From the NCBI GenBank assembly GCA_016928935.1, contig JAFGJU010000164.1:1-13597 (forward strand): 13,597 nucleotides of DNA, given 5' to 3'. The notes under the pieces were generated by a model. That model was not told the DNA's origin and made no database searches. It saw only the letters and a list, made by a program, of their open reading frames with translations. Source of the stretch: Candidatus Eiseniibacteriota bacterium. GTDB taxonomy: Bacteria > Eisenbacteria > RBG-16-71-46 > JAFGJU01. Position numbers and translations under genes: made by a program. Each line of letters starts with the position of its first letter. The stretch's first letter is position 1. Shown one piece after another: positions 13,254 through 13,597 of this stretch.

Positions 13254-13597
13254 CGGAACTCGAAGGAACGGATAGAGGCCCCGGGCTGCCCGGGCAACGC
13301 AAGGACTCCACTGCCAGCAGGGTCACGACGGCCATGGGTTGGAGCGTGGGCGCCAAGCTCGCCAGGACGGCCATCGCAGTCGCTTCCTCAATAGTGATCG
13401 TGCGCGGACTGGGCGCTCACGACTACGGCGTGCTGAGCAGCGTGAGGACCATCCTCACGTTCCTGGCCTTCGTGTGCGGTCTGGGCCTGGGCCAGGCGCT
13501 GCTGCGGTTCATGCCCGAGTTGAGGGTCAAGCGCGACGCGGAGGGAGCCAGGGGGCTTCTGGGGTTCGTGCTTCTGCTCCAGCTGGCGGCCTGGGCC
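13250..13597 (+). CDS. Wzx-type polysaccharide flippase, 5' part only
   Basis: This gene starts with an ATGA overlap on the previous stop and runs off the window after 116 codons with no stop. The translation begins MTELEGTDRG and after a polar N-terminus of about 24 residues reads GWSVGAKLARTAIAVAS, then VRGLGAHDYGVLSSV and FVCGLGLGQALLRFMPE, followed by a second hydrophobic stretch. This pattern (first helix, RxLGxxDYG, glycine-rich second helix ending in R-F-P-E) is the classic start of polysaccharide-biosynthesis/MATE-like flippases, which move lipid-linked repeat units across the inner membrane. Full-length members have 12 to 14 helices and over 400 residues, so most lies outside. The ribosome site is weak, consistent with translational coupling. 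Confidence 0.88.
   Translation, partial: MTELEGTDRGPGLPGQRKDSTASRVTTAMGWSVGAKLARTAIAVASSIVIVRGLGAHDYGVLSSVRTILTFLAFVCGLGLGQALLRFMPELRVKRDAEGARGLLGFVLLLQLAAWA

Noticed and set aside
1..13597. CRISPR arrays, tRNA or rRNA genes, insertion sequences
   Set aside because: No regularly spaced repeats, cloverleaf-like sequences, transposase frames or terminal inverted repeats were seen.

Overview
The window is 13.6 kb of high-GC bacterial DNA, almost all of it a surface-polysaccharide (exopolysaccharide/capsule) locus. GTG starts, strong Shine-Dalgarno sites and heavy use of AGG (Arg) and ATA (Ile) codons stand out. An outer-membrane export lipoprotein with a lipobox points to a Gram-negative cell. 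The Wzz-like protein followed by an AAA ATPase and a CpsD-like protein resembles the exosortase (XrtA)-associated EPS loci of Proteobacteria and several uncultured phyla, but no exosortase or PEP-CTERM gene is visible. I cannot place the organism more closely; an uncultured delta-proteobacterial or FCB-type lineage is only a guess.

Layout. (1) 140-904 (+): a WecG/TagA/CpsF glycosyltransferase behind its own sigma70-like promoter. (2) 3816-1022 (-): a tightly packed operon of NodB-type polysaccharide deacetylase, DUF3108 envelope protein and a conserved protein of unknown function. (3) 4041-4715 (+): a Yip1-family membrane protein. (4) 4777-6755 (+): a very good promoter, a long leader, and two paralogous phosphoglycosyl transferases separated by a 228-base leader that can fold into a compact three-way junction. 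(5) 6819-13597 (+): promoter, then Wza-like export lipoprotein, Wzz/GNVR chain-length protein, ExeA-like AAA ATPase, CpsD-like P-loop protein, nucleotidyltransferase-fold protein, alkaline-phosphatase-fold protein, and the start of a Wzx flippase that runs off the window. Several of these overlap by 4 bases.

How the genes fit together. The phosphoglycosyl transferases would load the first sugar phosphate onto undecaprenyl phosphate, the GT26 enzyme would extend the chain, Wzx would flip the unit, the Wzz-like protein with its P-loop partner would set chain length, and the OPX lipoprotein would carry polymer across the outer membrane. The deacetylase could trim N-acetyl groups. No polymerase (Wzy) is in view.

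Most notable: the structured leader before the second phosphoglycosyl transferase (5879-5958); a CpsD-like protein whose Walker A lysine is a valine; an apparent terminator whose T-rich tail is also the -10 of the export-operon promoter (6792-6847); a 20-bp tandem repeat at the putative divergent promoter (3888-3927); and a cytosolic nucleotidyltransferase/AlkP-fold gene pair between the kinase homologue and the flippase. I saw no tRNA, rRNA, CRISPR array or mobile element.
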